Source: Thermomicrobiales bacterium
GTDB taxonomy: Bacteria > Chloroflexota > Chloroflexia > Thermomicrobiales > UBA6265
Assembly (NCBI GenBank): GCA_030446955.1
Contig: JAUJMG010000069.1
Coordinates: 2,780 to 14,898, forward strand
Direction of reading: 5' to 3'
DNA length: 12,119 bases
The notes under the pieces are model-generated. The model did not search any database and was not told the origin of the DNA. It saw only the letters and a program-made list of their open reading frames with translations. A program made the position numbers and the translations under genes. This document shows, in pieces, positions 1-7,234 of the stretch (the stretch's first letter is position 1; every line of letters begins with the position of its first letter).

Positions 1-138
1 GCGCCCGACGCTTGTCGTACCATTGGTGCCTTCCCGGAAGGGACTGTCCGCTTAAGTCCGGGCTGCTTCACGACCGAAGACGAGATTGACGCGGCCGTCG
101 CAGCCGTCGCTGAGATCGCTTCGACGCCGAGTGCCTAA
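1..138 (+). CDS. C-terminal fragment of a class-V aminotransferase / cysteine desulfurase-like protein
   Basis: Frame 1 is open from the first base to a TAA at 136-138, giving the last 45 residues of a protein whose start lies outside the window. The segment carries the C-terminal pattern of fold-type I PLP enzymes of aminotransferase class V: an arginine strand (GTVRLSPG), an aromatic residue, then TEDEID leading into a closing alanine-rich helix. In this family the arginine contacts the substrate carboxylate and the helix packs on the small C-terminal domain. The Schiff-base lysine and any desulfurase cysteine loop would lie upstream and are not visible, so a desulfurase cannot be told from a related aminotransferase or epimerase. 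The next gene starts 27 bases downstream on the same strand. Confidence 0.72.
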   Translation, partial: APDACRTIGAFPEGTVRLSPGCFTTEDEIDAAVAAVAEIASTPSA

Positions 139-165
139 CCGGCGCCGGCCACGAGGAGGGGCATT

Positions 166-615
166 GTGGGCGAATCGAGCCAGCGCGAGGGGAACCAGCC
201 GCCTCGTCGGAGCCGGATGGAGGATGAGGTTCTCGAAATCCTCTACCGCACAGACCAGCCAACCTCCTTCGCCGATCATGTCCGTCGAAAGACAGCCCGT
301 CAGCGCCAGAGCCGCCTGTCGACGTTCTCCCGGTCCTTCCGGACTACACAGCAGTTGGGTCCCGGGACGATGCTCCTCGCCTCCATCGGCACTGCCCTCC
401 TGGCGGTACTGGTCGAGGACGCATCTGGAATTCTCGCCATGCTCCTCGCGATCGCGAGTGTTTCGTTACTCCTTGCTCCGATTGTCGGCCGCTACCGGCG
501 CCCGGGGCGATCAGACGTGAAGCGCTGGCGGGGCCGGGACATCGACCTCAACCCTCCGCCGCCCGCCTGGGTTGGATCGCTCCGTGATCGCTTCCGCAAG
601 CCTCCTCGATTCTAA
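166..615 (+). CDS. small two-helix membrane protein of unknown function
   Basis: This 149-residue protein starts at GTG 166 behind a good ribosome binding site (GAGGAGGGG at 152-160). I do not recognise the family. Residues 1-65 are polar and rich in Arg, Gln and Ser, including an acidic/hydrophobic stretch near 19-30 (MEDEVLEILYR). Two hydrophobic segments follow, about 66-83 and 88-107, separated by a short acidic turn (EDASG), so they probably form a transmembrane hairpin. A basic stretch (GRYRRPGR) follows the second helix, which by the positive-inside rule places both termini in the cytoplasm. The tail has KRWRGRDIDL followed by four prolines and a basic C-terminus (DRFRKPPRF). That tail could bind a partner or membrane lipid, but this is inference. 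It may be co-transcribed with the aminotransferase-like gene upstream. Confidence 0.7.
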   Translation: MGESSQREGNQPPRRSRMEDEVLEILYRTDQPTSFADHVRRKTARQRQSRLSTFSRSFRTTQQLGPGTMLLASIGTALLAVLVEDASGILAMLLAIASVSLLLAPIVGRYRRPGRSDVKRWRGRDIDLNPPPPAWVGSLRDRFRKPPRF

Positions 616-658
616 GAACGGACCGTCCTGGGCGGCAGGCGCCGTTGCCTGTCCGTTC
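616..658 (+). terminator. possible transcription terminator hairpin after the membrane-protein gene
   Basis: Starting on the base after the TAA at 613-615, GAACGGAC (616-623) is exactly complementary to GTCCGTTC (651-658). Inside lies a competing, better stem: residues 634-640 (GGCAGGC) pair with 647-653, including one G-U pair, around the 6-base loop 641-646. No T-run follows, so it is not a classical intrinsic terminator. It could be a factor-dependent or mRNA-stabilising hairpin. The position immediately after a stop codon and before a 150-base non-coding stretch is the main support. Confidence 0.35.
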
Positions 659-812
659 GGCACTATGCTATCGTCCGCCACTTGCGGAGCGGCCGCGCCT
701 GATTTCGAGTATGAGCCGGGCAGCACCATTAAACGGGCCGCGTTTGCAATCGTGTCCTCATGGTTGGCCGCGTCCTAGTGCTCCGGCCCGGATCGCCGCA
801 GTGGAGAGCGGG

Positions 813-1274
813 ATGCCGAACATCGCCTCCGATATCGTCGATGGTTATGTTTTCCGGCGCATCAACGCCCGCGTCCAGTTCCTCCTCTTCCTCCGACGAC
901 CCGACGTGCCGCTCGGCAACACTTGGCAGGGCATCCATGACAAGATTGAGCCGGGTGAGACCGCAATCGCTGCGGCGGAGCGGGCGCTCATGGAGCGCAC
1001 TGGACTGACGGCGGTGGATGTTTACTCCGCGGATTACATCAACCAGTTCTACGACCACCAAAGCGACACCATTATTCTGGCGCCGGTCTTCGCGTTCACG
1101 GTGGCACCGCGTGCTCGCGTCCAACTCGGCGAGGAGTACGCCGACAGCGCCTGGTGCGACCGAGAGGAAGCAACGGCCCGGCTGCTCTGGGCGGGGCAGC
1201 GCTGGGCAGTCCGGCACATCGACGACGTGATCGGCATGGGCAGCGACGACGCTGAGTTTTACCGGGTCCGCTAA
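813..1274 (+). CDS. Nudix-fold hydrolase-like protein with a degenerate Nudix box
   Basis: The product is 153 residues. ATG 813 was chosen because GGAG at 803-806 is well spaced and because protein upstream of it reads as unconserved Pro/Arg-rich sequence; GTG 801 is an in-frame alternative. The fold signature is clear: a first strand (VQFLLFLRRP), WQGIHDKIEPGE, then a Nudix helix ending MERTGL. The WQ-x-I-x5-EPGE spacing recalls the dATP/dihydroneopterin-triphosphate pyrophosphohydrolase branch. The Nudix box (G-x5-E-x7-REUxEExGU) is altered: the first Gly is Asp43, the first catalytic Glu is Ala58, Glu61 is kept, and the last metal-binding Glu is Arg62. Two of three expected metal ligands are therefore missing. 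It may be an inactive, ligand-sensing or otherwise repurposed Nudix protein. It stands alone between gaps of 197 and 108 bases. Confidence 0.82.
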   Translation: MPNIASDIVDGYVFRRINARVQFLLFLRRPDVPLGNTWQGIHDKIEPGETAIAAAERALMERTGLTAVDVYSADYINQFYDHQSDTIILAPVFAFTVAPRARVQLGEEYADSAWCDREEATARLLWAGQRWAVRHIDDVIGMGSDDAEFYRVR

Positions 1275-1324
1275 CGCGCTTCGCGCCACCACCGGAACGG
1301 CGGCAGTCCGCGAGCCCCACCGGG

Positions 1325-1330
1325 TATAAT
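1325..1330 (+). promoter_or_regulatory. candidate -10 element (TATAAT) for uvrB and the downstream operon
   Basis: A perfect TATAAT sits at 1325-1330 in an otherwise very GC-rich gap between the Nudix gene and uvrB. A start site about 7 bases downstream would leave a leader of roughly 45 bases before the uvrB ATG at 1383. No convincing -35 hexamer (TTGACA-like) is present 16-18 bases upstream; that stretch reads GGCAGT or similar. No extended TGn motif precedes the box. I see no LexA-type palindrome near it, so SOS control of uvrB is not indicated by this sequence. Confidence 0.5.
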
Positions 1331-1382
1331 GCGAACGCTTTCCCCCACTCTGGGAGCGACGTTACGTCGCCGTGGAGACTTC

Positions 1383-3395
1383 ATGCCCGACTTCAAAATC
1401 GTCTCTGATTTGCGCCCGACTGGAGATCAGCCCCGAGCGATCGAAGCCCTTGTTGAAGGCCTCAGCGACGGCCAGACGTTCCAGACCCTGCTCGGCGTCA
1501 CGGGCTCAGGTAAGACGTTTACGATGGCCAACGTGATTGAGCGGGTCAATCGGCCCACGCTCGTGCTCGCTCACAATAAGACCCTTGCCGCCCAACTGTA
1601 CGCCGAGTTCAAAGAGTTCTTCCCGCATAACGCCGTGGAGTACTTTGTCTCCTACTACGATTACTACCAGCCTGAGGCGTACGTCGCCCGCACCGACACC
1701 TTCATTGAGAAGGACGCCGACATCAACGAGGAGATCGACAAACTTCGCCACGCGGCCACCCGGTCTTTACTCACCCGCCGGGACGTGGTGATTGTGGCAT
1801 CAGTCTCCTGCATCTATGGCCTCGGATCTCCTGAGGAGTATGGAAAGACGGTCGTCTCGCTCCGGCGAGGGAGCCAATTGCGACGAGATCGCGTCATCAG
1901 GCACTTGATCGACATCCAGTACGACCGCAACGACATGACGCTGGTCCGCGGGAGCTTCCGCGTCCGGGGCGATACGCTCGAAATCTTCCCTGCCTACGAG
2001 GAGATTGCCGTCCGGGTGGAATTCTTCGGGGACGAGGTCGAGCGGATTGTCGAGGTGGATCCGCTGACCGGAGAACTCCTGGTCGAGCGGCTTGAAATGG
2101 ATATCTACCCGGCAAAGCACTTCGTCGCGAGTGCTGACAAACTCGCCGTGGCGATGAAGGACATCGAGGCCGAGCTGGAGCAACGCCTGGCCGAGTTGGA
2201 GAGCCAGGGCAAGATTTTGGAGGCGGCTCGCCTTCGTCAGCGGACGATGTACGACCTGGAGATGATGCAGGAGGCAGGCTACTGCTCCGGCATCGAGAAC
2301 TACTCCATGCACCTCTCGCGGCGCCGACCGGGCGAGCAACCCTCAACACTCCTGGACTACTTCCCCGACGATAGCCTCTTCTTCATCGACGAATCGCACA
2401 TCTCCTTGCCCCAGGTACGTGGGATGTATTCGGGCGATCGCGCTCGCAAGGATGTCCTTGTGGAGCATGGGTTCCGGCTGCCCTCCGCCCGGGATAACCG
2501 CCCGCTCACGTTCAGCGAGTTTGAGCGGATGCTTCACCAGGTCATCTTCGTCTCCGCGACCCCTGGCCCCTACGAGCAGGAGCACAGCGAGCAGATCGTC
2601 CAACAGGTGATCCGGCCCACCGGCCTGATCGATCCCGCCATCTCTGTCCGCCCAACCAAGGGGCAGGTGGATGATCTCCTCACAGAGATCAACGCGCGGG
2701 TTGCGAAGGGCGAGCGCGCCCTGGTCACCACCCTTACTAAGCGGATGGCGGAGGACCTAGCCGACTACCTGAAGGAGATGGGAGTTCGGACCCACTACCT
2801 TCATAGTGAAATCGACACGCTGGAGCGCATTGAGATCTTGCGAGATCTCCGGCTAGGCGTCTATGACGTCGTCGTCGGCATCAATCTGCTCCGAGAGGGA
2901 CTGGATCTGCCAGAGGTTTCGCTGGTGGCCATCCTGGACGCCGATAAGGAAGGCTTCCTTCGTTCCGAAGGTTCTTTGATTCAGACTATAGGCCGCGCGG
3001 CTCGCCACGTCGATGGACAGGTCGTCATGTACGCCGACACGATGACGCGATCGATGAAAGCCGCCATCGATGAGACCTATCGCCGCCGTGCCGTTCAATT
3101 AGCTCACAACGAGGCGAATGGCATTCAGCCGCGCGGCATTGTCAAAGAGATCAAGGATCTCACCGATCGCGTCCGTGCCGTGGCAGAGGAGCAGGTCGAG
3201 TACCGAACGGGCTCCGGTTCGCAGCCGGGCGTCATCGCCGAAATCCCGCGGGACGAACTGGCTCGGATGGTGAAGGACTTGGAATCTCAGATGAAGACGG
3301 CTGCTCGGGACCTGGAATTTGAGAAGGCAGCCTTGCTGCGGGACCAGATTGTCGAGTTGCGTCGCATCATCGAACTGGACCCCGTCGCGCGATAG
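1383..3395 (+). CDS. uvrB: UvrABC nucleotide excision repair helicase subunit UvrB
   Basis: UvrB is the damage-verifying ATPase of bacterial nucleotide excision repair: it is loaded by UvrA, clamps one strand under a beta-hairpin, and recruits UvrC for incision. This 670-residue product has normal family length. Visible in order are the Q-motif region (DLRPTGDQP, 9-17), Walker A GVTGSGKT (38-45), the DNA-clamping hairpin with its tyrosines YYDYYQPEAY (91-100), Walker B DESH (336-339), SATPG of motif III, the RecA-like second domain (LLREGLDLPEVSLVAILDADK, then QTIGRAARH), and a C-terminal UVR domain (about 624-661) that contacts UvrC. ATG 1383 matches the family start and has GGAG at 1374-1377; the frame is open further upstream to 1329 but that stretch is not conserved. 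uvrB heads a long plus-strand run and ends 29 bases before the next gene. Confidence 0.98.
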   Translation: MPDFKIVSDLRPTGDQPRAIEALVEGLSDGQTFQTLLGVTGSGKTFTMANVIERVNRPTLVLAHNKTLAAQLYAEFKEFFPHNAVEYFVSYYDYYQPEAYVARTDTFIEKDADINEEIDKLRHAATRSLLTRRDVVIVASVSCIYGLGSPEEYGKTVVSLRRGSQLRRDRVIRHLIDIQYDRNDMTLVRGSFRVRGDTLEIFPAYEEIAVRVEFFGDEVERIVEVDPLTGELLVERLEMDIYPAKHFVASADKLAVAMKDIEAELEQRLAELESQGKILEAARLRQRTMYDLEMMQEAGYCSGIENYSMHLSRRRPGEQPSTLLDYFPDDSLFFIDESHISLPQVRGMYSGDRARKDVLVEHGFRLPSARDNRPLTFSEFERMLHQVIFVSATPGPYEQEHSEQIVQQVIRPTGLIDPAISVRPTKGQVDDLLTEINARVAKGERALVTTLTKRMAEDLADYLKEMGVRTHYLHSEIDTLERIEILRDLRLGVYDVVVGINLLREGLDLPEVSLVAILDADKEGFLRSEGSLIQTIGRAARHVDGQVVMYADTMTRSMKAAIDETYRRRAVQLAHNEANGIQPRGIVKEIKDLTDRVRAVAEEQVEYRTGSGSQPGVIAEIPRDELARMVKDLESQMKTAARDLEFEKAALLRDQIVELRRIIELDPVAR

Positions 3396-3424
3396 GTCCT
3401 GCTACTTCGGAGGAATCCCCTGCT

Positions 3425-4555
3425 TTGCACCGAATGATCTTTTCCGTCAACCGTTTGAGCGGGTCGCATCGCGCAGCCCGTCTCCTGCTCCTTGTCGCCA
3501 TGATCGGCGGTGGTCTGTCCTGCTTCGACGGTGCCGCGAACCCATTAGCCGCGGCGGCCGGTTTCCCCATCATTCCGGCAGGGACGCCCGATGCCTCCGC
3601 CGATACGGCTTGCCCTCAACTCGAGCCGGCTAAGGAGGCGGCGGCCGCTGAGGAGAAGGACAAGGAGGTGGAGGGAGGAGCGTCCGGCGAGGTCGCAGAA
3701 CAACTGCCGCCCGCGGACCTTCCGACCACCAACGAGCAGGGACTCAGCTTTCGGCTGGAATCCACCCTCACCGTCGGTTTCACTGGCATCTCCTCTGAGG
3801 CGCCCGTCTACCGCCTGGTGCCGCCTGCCCCGACTGCCGACGCAACCGCGGCGCTGGCTGAGCGACTGGGGATCGAGGGCGAAGTTGACGACCGGGGTGA
3901 AGAGACCTTCGTCGTCTCTGGAAACGGTGATCTGTTTGTCACGCCCACCCTGATCCAGTACATCTCCGCCGATCCTGCAGGAGAGGGAAATCCCCCCGAC
4001 GACGACGAAGCGGTGGCACTCGCACGCGACTGGCTGCGTGAGGCCTGCCTCTTCCCCCCGGACCTCGGCGACGGGACCGTCGTGAGCCGGACAGAGGAGA
4101 GCGCCCGCGTTGTCGTCCTCTTCCGGCCCTCGGAACCAGAACCACTGCTCGCGGCCTATCCTAGCGTCACGGTGTCCCTCGGACCCGGCGGGACGGTCCT
4201 CGAAGCCTCCTCCCGGTGGGCGTCCATTCTTCGGGAGGAACGCCATCAACTCCGCTCCGCTGAAGAAGCCTGGCGGCAAATCGAGCGGGGCGAGGGCTAC
4301 ATCGAGGCCGATTTCGGCGAGGAGAGCTTCCCGCAGGGTTCGGAAGTCGTCGGCACGGCTGAGTACACGAGCATCGGCATCGCATACACGACCGGCGGAC
4401 TCCCCGGCGAGGAGCAGTTTCTTGAGCCGGTGTTCGTCTTCACAGGACGCGTAACCCCAAAGGGGTCAGACCAGTCCTATCCCGCGCGTGCCTTCGTGCC
4501 TGCTCTGGCCGACAGTGGTAGCCCAGTGGGCCTCTCTTCCCTGGGCACTGCATGA
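3425..4555 (+). CDS. secreted or membrane-anchored protein of unknown function (two-lobed, YycH/YycI-like organisation)
   Basis: The 376-residue product starts at TTG 3425, ten bases after GGAGGA (3409-3414); ATG 3434 is in frame but 19 bases from that site. Residues 1-19 are basic and 20-34 hydrophobic, a Sec signal peptide or anchor. GLSC at 30-33 is a poor lipobox, so cleavage further on, near the alanine cluster 41-45, is as likely. An Ala/Glu/Lys-rich linker (about 65-100) leads to two similar-looking lobes. The first has a helix ending in ERLGI (146-150) and strand pairs up to 180. The second has SAEEAWRQIERGEG (278-291) followed by LEPVFVFTG (333-341). The AEEAW...LEPVFVF pattern recalls YycI/YycH- and PepSY-type extracytoplasmic regulators; this is weak resemblance, not recognition. 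It overlaps aroQ by four bases (ATGA) and so is coupled to core genes. Confidence 0.8.
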   Translation: MHRMIFSVNRLSGSHRAARLLLLVAMIGGGLSCFDGAANPLAAAAGFPIIPAGTPDASADTACPQLEPAKEAAAAEEKDKEVEGGASGEVAEQLPPADLPTTNEQGLSFRLESTLTVGFTGISSEAPVYRLVPPAPTADATAALAERLGIEGEVDDRGEETFVVSGNGDLFVTPTLIQYISADPAGEGNPPDDDEAVALARDWLREACLFPPDLGDGTVVSRTEESARVVVLFRPSEPEPLLAAYPSVTVSLGPGGTVLEASSRWASILREERHQLRSAEEAWRQIERGEGYIEADFGEESFPQGSEVVGTAEYTSIGIAYTTGGLPGEEQFLEPVFVFTGRVTPKGSDQSYPARAFVPALADSGSPVGLSSLGTA

Positions 4556-5064
4556 CGGCGCCCAAGTCATCGTCCTTGCCTCCGGCTAGCGAGGAAGGGC
4601 AGACACGTCGTCTCCTTGTGATTCATGGTCCCAACCTCAATCTGCTTGGAACGCGGGAACCTCACCTATACGGGGCCACGACCCTGACGGCTTTAAACGA
4701 GTCGCTGAAGGACATGGGCCACAAGGCAACCCCACGTCTGGAGGTGGAGACATTCCAGTCGAACCACGAGGGGTCACTGATTGATATCGTCCAGGATCGT
4801 GGGCCAGAATGCTGTGGTATCATCGCGAACCCGGGTGGCCTCACCCACACGAGCGTGGCACTGCGTGACGCACTCGCTGCCGTCGCGCGTCCTGTTGTGG
4901 AAGTTCACGTCACGAACATCCACGCCCGTGAGACCTTCCGGCATCGCTCGCTGATCGCTCCCATCGCACTCGGTCAGATTGCCGGGTTAGGCATTGAGGG
5001 GTACAGACTCGCCCTTCGATTCTTCATCGAACGGGAAGCCGCAGGAGAGCATTTACGGGCATGA
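4552..5064 (+). CDS. aroQ: type II 3-dehydroquinate dehydratase
   Basis: AroQ converts 3-dehydroquinate to 3-dehydroshikimate, the third step of the shikimate pathway, by anti elimination through an enolate; the enzyme is a cytoplasmic dodecamer. The 170-residue product has the expected core plus an unconserved N-terminal extension of about 19 residues. Visible catalytic features are HGPNLNLLGTREPxxYG (25-41), holding the loop Arg35 and the base Tyr40; the substrate loop NPGGLTHTSVALRDAL; and EVHVTNIHARETFRHRS, with the catalytic His and the lid-closing Arg. Loop residues Asn28, Arg35 and Tyr40 are all kept, so it should be active. The start codon overlaps the upstream stop (ATGA, 4552-4555), and the stop overlaps the next gene in the same way. 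No other shikimate gene is in the window. Confidence 0.97.
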   Translation: MTAPKSSSLPPASEEGQTRRLLVIHGPNLNLLGTREPHLYGATTLTALNESLKDMGHKATPRLEVETFQSNHEGSLIDIVQDRGPECCGIIANPGGLTHTSVALRDALAAVARPVVEVHVTNIHARETFRHRSLIAPIALGQIAGLGIEGYRLALRFFIEREAAGEHLRA

Positions 5065-6173
5065 GCGGCCGTCTGCAACGACTCCGCGATCTTGCAACCG
5101 AACGCGACCTCGACGGCATCCTCATTACCCATCCGTCTAACCGCTTCTATCTTAGCGGATACTCGGGCGAGGATGCGCCGCCGAACGAGTCTGCCGGCGT
5201 GCTTCTGATCGGCTCGTCCGATGCGCTCCTGTACACCGGAGCGACCAACGTGGCTTGGGCCCAGGCGGAGGCTCGCGCCTACACGGCGAAGGCCTGGACG
5301 AGGCCGTGGGCGGCGTTTCTCGTTCAGGTGTTCCGCGACCTCGGATGGAAGCGTATTGGGTTCGAAGACGAAGCCCTACTTTACGCAACCTACCGCGACC
5401 TCACCTCTGGACTCGATGGTCAGGCGGATCTGGTTCCTCTGGGTTTTGCGGTGGATCAACTACGGTCGGTGAAGGAGCCGGTTGAGCTAGAGGCGCTAGC
5501 CCGGGCAATTTCAATCACCGACGAGGCCTACCTGGCTGCAACGAATAAGCTGGAAGTGGGCACGACGGAGCGCGATTTGGCGCGACGGATTGAACGGGAG
5601 CTACGGGACCGGGGAGCGGAGAGGGAGGCTTTTCCGGCCATTGTGGCTGCGGGCCCTCATGCCGCCCGCCCCCACCATGCTCTAACGGACCGCCCGATCG
5701 AACCGGGCGAACCCGTGATCATAGACATGGGCGCTCACGTGGACGGCTATAACGGCGACCTTACGCGGACGACCTGGGTCGGCGAGCCCACCGAGGACCT
5801 TCGACGAGTGTACGCTTCGGTTGAAGCCGCCCAGCGTGCGGCATTGGGAGCTATCCGTCACGGGGTTCCGGCGAAGGATGTCGACGCCGCCGCTCGCTCG
5901 GTGCTTGAAGAAGCGGGTCTCGGTGATGCATTCACGCACGGGGTCGGCCATGGCCTCGGGGTGCGGGTCCATGAGGCGCCAAGCGCAGGCAAAATGTCTG
6001 AGGACATCCTGCAGGCAGGCGAGGTTCTGACGGTGGAGCCGGGCGCTTACCTCCCGGAATGGGGAGGCGTACGCATCGAGGACGTGGTTGTCGTTGAGGC
6101 GGACGGCTACCGGCTGCTCACCCGAGCCCCAAAACACACCATGGCACATCAGAATGGAGGAAACGCCACATGA
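5061..6173 (+). CDS. M24 family metallopeptidase (Xaa-Pro aminopeptidase / prolidase type)
   Basis: This 370-residue cytoplasmic enzyme has the two-domain layout of the family: a creatinase-like N-terminal domain (about 1-130, with SNRFYLSGYSG) and a pita-bread catalytic domain (about 140-360). All five dinuclear metal ligands can be placed: Asp222 (IIDMG), Asp233 (NGDLTRT), His297 (HGVGHGLG), Glu326 (TVEPG) and Glu340 (RIED). The His pair at 205-206 fits the substrate-binding loop. Members remove an N-terminal residue ahead of proline or split X-Pro dipeptides; which substrate this one takes cannot be read from the sequence. Such genes commonly sit directly before efp, as here. It overlaps both neighbours by four bases, and GGAGG at 6156-6160 inside its end serves efp. 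Confidence 0.94.
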   Translation: MSGRLQRLRDLATERDLDGILITHPSNRFYLSGYSGEDAPPNESAGVLLIGSSDALLYTGATNVAWAQAEARAYTAKAWTRPWAAFLVQVFRDLGWKRIGFEDEALLYATYRDLTSGLDGQADLVPLGFAVDQLRSVKEPVELEALARAISITDEAYLAATNKLEVGTTERDLARRIERELRDRGAEREAFPAIVAAGPHAARPHHALTDRPIEPGEPVIIDMGAHVDGYNGDLTRTTWVGEPTEDLRRVYASVEAAQRAALGAIRHGVPAKDVDAAARSVLEEAGLGDAFTHGVGHGLGVRVHEAPSAGKMSEDILQAGEVLTVEPGAYLPEWGGVRIEDVVVVEADGYRLLTRAPKHTMAHQNGGNAT

Positions 6174-6730
6174 TTGATACTGGCGACATTCGGAAGGGTT
6201 CGACGTTTGACCTCGACGGTCGCTTGGTCAAAGTGATCGACTTCTCCCACAACAAGCAAGGCCGCGGCTCGGCGCAGCTGCGCATGACGCTACGGGATCT
6301 GCGGACCGGCTCCACCACCACCCACACCGTGCAAGCCGGGGCGAGGTTCAACGCCGTGCGCCTTGAGCGCGCGCATGTCCAGTTCCTGTACGCCGAAGGT
6401 GGTCGATACCACTTTATGGACACCGACACGTTTGAACAGATTGAGTTGGACGAGTCGTCTGTCGGTGACGTGGCGAAGTACCTGAAAGAGAACGATGTCG
6501 TCGATCTCATGACCTACAACGGCGAGCCGATTGACATTGAGCTTCCGACATCCGTCACCCTGACGGTGGCTCAAACCGACCCAGGCTTCAAGGGTGACAC
6601 CGCCACCGGCGGCACGAAGCCGGCTACGATGGAGACCGGTCTGGTTGTGAGTGTGCCGCTCTTCGTCAACGAGGGCGACAAACTTAAGGTCGACACTCGG
6701 ACGGGTGATTATATCGAGCGAGTGTACTAA
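6170..6730 (+). CDS. efp: translation elongation factor P with arginine at the modification-loop tip
   Basis: EF-P enters the ribosomal E-site and relieves stalling during proline-run synthesis. The 186-residue product has full length: an N-terminal KOW-like domain (1 to about 62) and two OB domains, ending in the signature VDTRTGDYIERVY. The loop between strands 3 and 4 reads HNKQGRGSA (27-35), so the tip residue is Arg32, not the lysine that EpmA or YmfI-type pathways modify. Position and local sequence resemble the EarP-rhamnosylated Pseudomonas-type EF-P (NKSGRN, Arg32). I see no earP or dTDP-rhamnose gene here, and Chloroflexota EF-Ps may carry an unmodified arginine. ATG 6170 has GGAGG nine bases upstream and overlaps the preceding stop. 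accB follows with no gap. Confidence 0.97.
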   Translation: MIDTGDIRKGSTFDLDGRLVKVIDFSHNKQGRGSAQLRMTLRDLRTGSTTTHTVQAGARFNAVRLERAHVQFLYAEGGRYHFMDTDTFEQIELDESSVGDVAKYLKENDVVDLMTYNGEPIDIELPTSVTLTVAQTDPGFKGDTATGGTKPATMETGLVVSVPLFVNEGDKLKVDTRTGDYIERVY

Positions 6731-7234
6731 GTGTCCTTCGACGACGCTCCCGCCCGAGGCAACGAGAGAGAGAGCGACCCCCGCACTACCAGCGACGTGG
6801 TCGAGGCGGTGCGTACGCTTATCGACCTCATGGGCAGCGGCGGCATTCGGGAACTGGATCTCTCATTCGGTGATGTCTCCATCCGCCTCCGAGGTGATGG
6901 CCACTCCGTCATTGCCGCTCCGTCAGCACCGCTCCCGACCCTGCCAATATCGTCTCCTGTAGCCGAACCGAAAGCTCCCGAAAGCTTGATCACGGCGCCC
7001 ATGATCGGCACGTTCTACGCATCGCCATCACCTGGCGATCCGCCATTCGTGAGCGTCGGAGAGCGGATCGAAGCCGGCCAGGTCGTTGGCATCATTGAGG
7101 CGATGAAGATCATGAATGAGATCGTCGCCGACCGGGCCGGGGTTATTGCCGAAATCCTCGTTTCCAACGGGGAGGCAGTCGAGTACGGTTCGCCGTTGTT
7201 CCGGGTGTCGCTTGAGGACACCTTCGGCGCGTGA
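6731..7234 (+). CDS. accB: biotin carboxyl carrier protein of acetyl-CoA carboxylase
   Basis: BCCP carries biotin between the biotin carboxylase and carboxyltransferase of acetyl-CoA carboxylase, the first committed step of fatty-acid synthesis. The 167-residue protein starts with GTG directly after the efp TAA. Residues about 22-56 form the N-terminal domain (VRTLIDLMGSGGIRELDL...VSIRLR) that docks on the carboxylase. A Pro/Ala linker (about 62-84) follows, then the biotinyl domain (about 86-161), which begins APMIGTFYASPSPGDPPFV and holds the biotin-accepting lysine, Lys126, in EAMKIMNE. The AccB-specific thumb region (FYASPSPGDPPFV) separates it from other biotinyl domains. accC, the usual partner immediately downstream, is absent; xseA follows with a GTGA overlap. 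Confidence 0.96.
   Translation: MSFDDAPARGNERESDPRTTSDVVEAVRTLIDLMGSGGIRELDLSFGDVSIRLRGDGHSVIAAPSAPLPTLPISSPVAEPKAPESLITAPMIGTFYASPSPGDPPFVSVGERIEAGQVVGIIEAMKIMNEIVADRAGVIAEILVSNGEAVEYGSPLFRVSLEDTFGA

Noticed and set aside
645..812. Upstream in-frame extension of the Nudix protein
   Set aside because: The extra 56 residues are Pro/Arg-rich with no family similarity, and ATG 813 has its own ribosome binding site.
729..1292. Minus-strand open frame opposite the Nudix gene
   Set aside because: The plus strand encodes a recognisable Nudix fold over the same bases; the antisense product shows no family features.
3545..4279. Minus-strand open frame opposite the secreted protein gene
   Set aside because: The plus-strand frame has a signal peptide, a ribosome binding site and coupled neighbours; the antisense frame has none of these.
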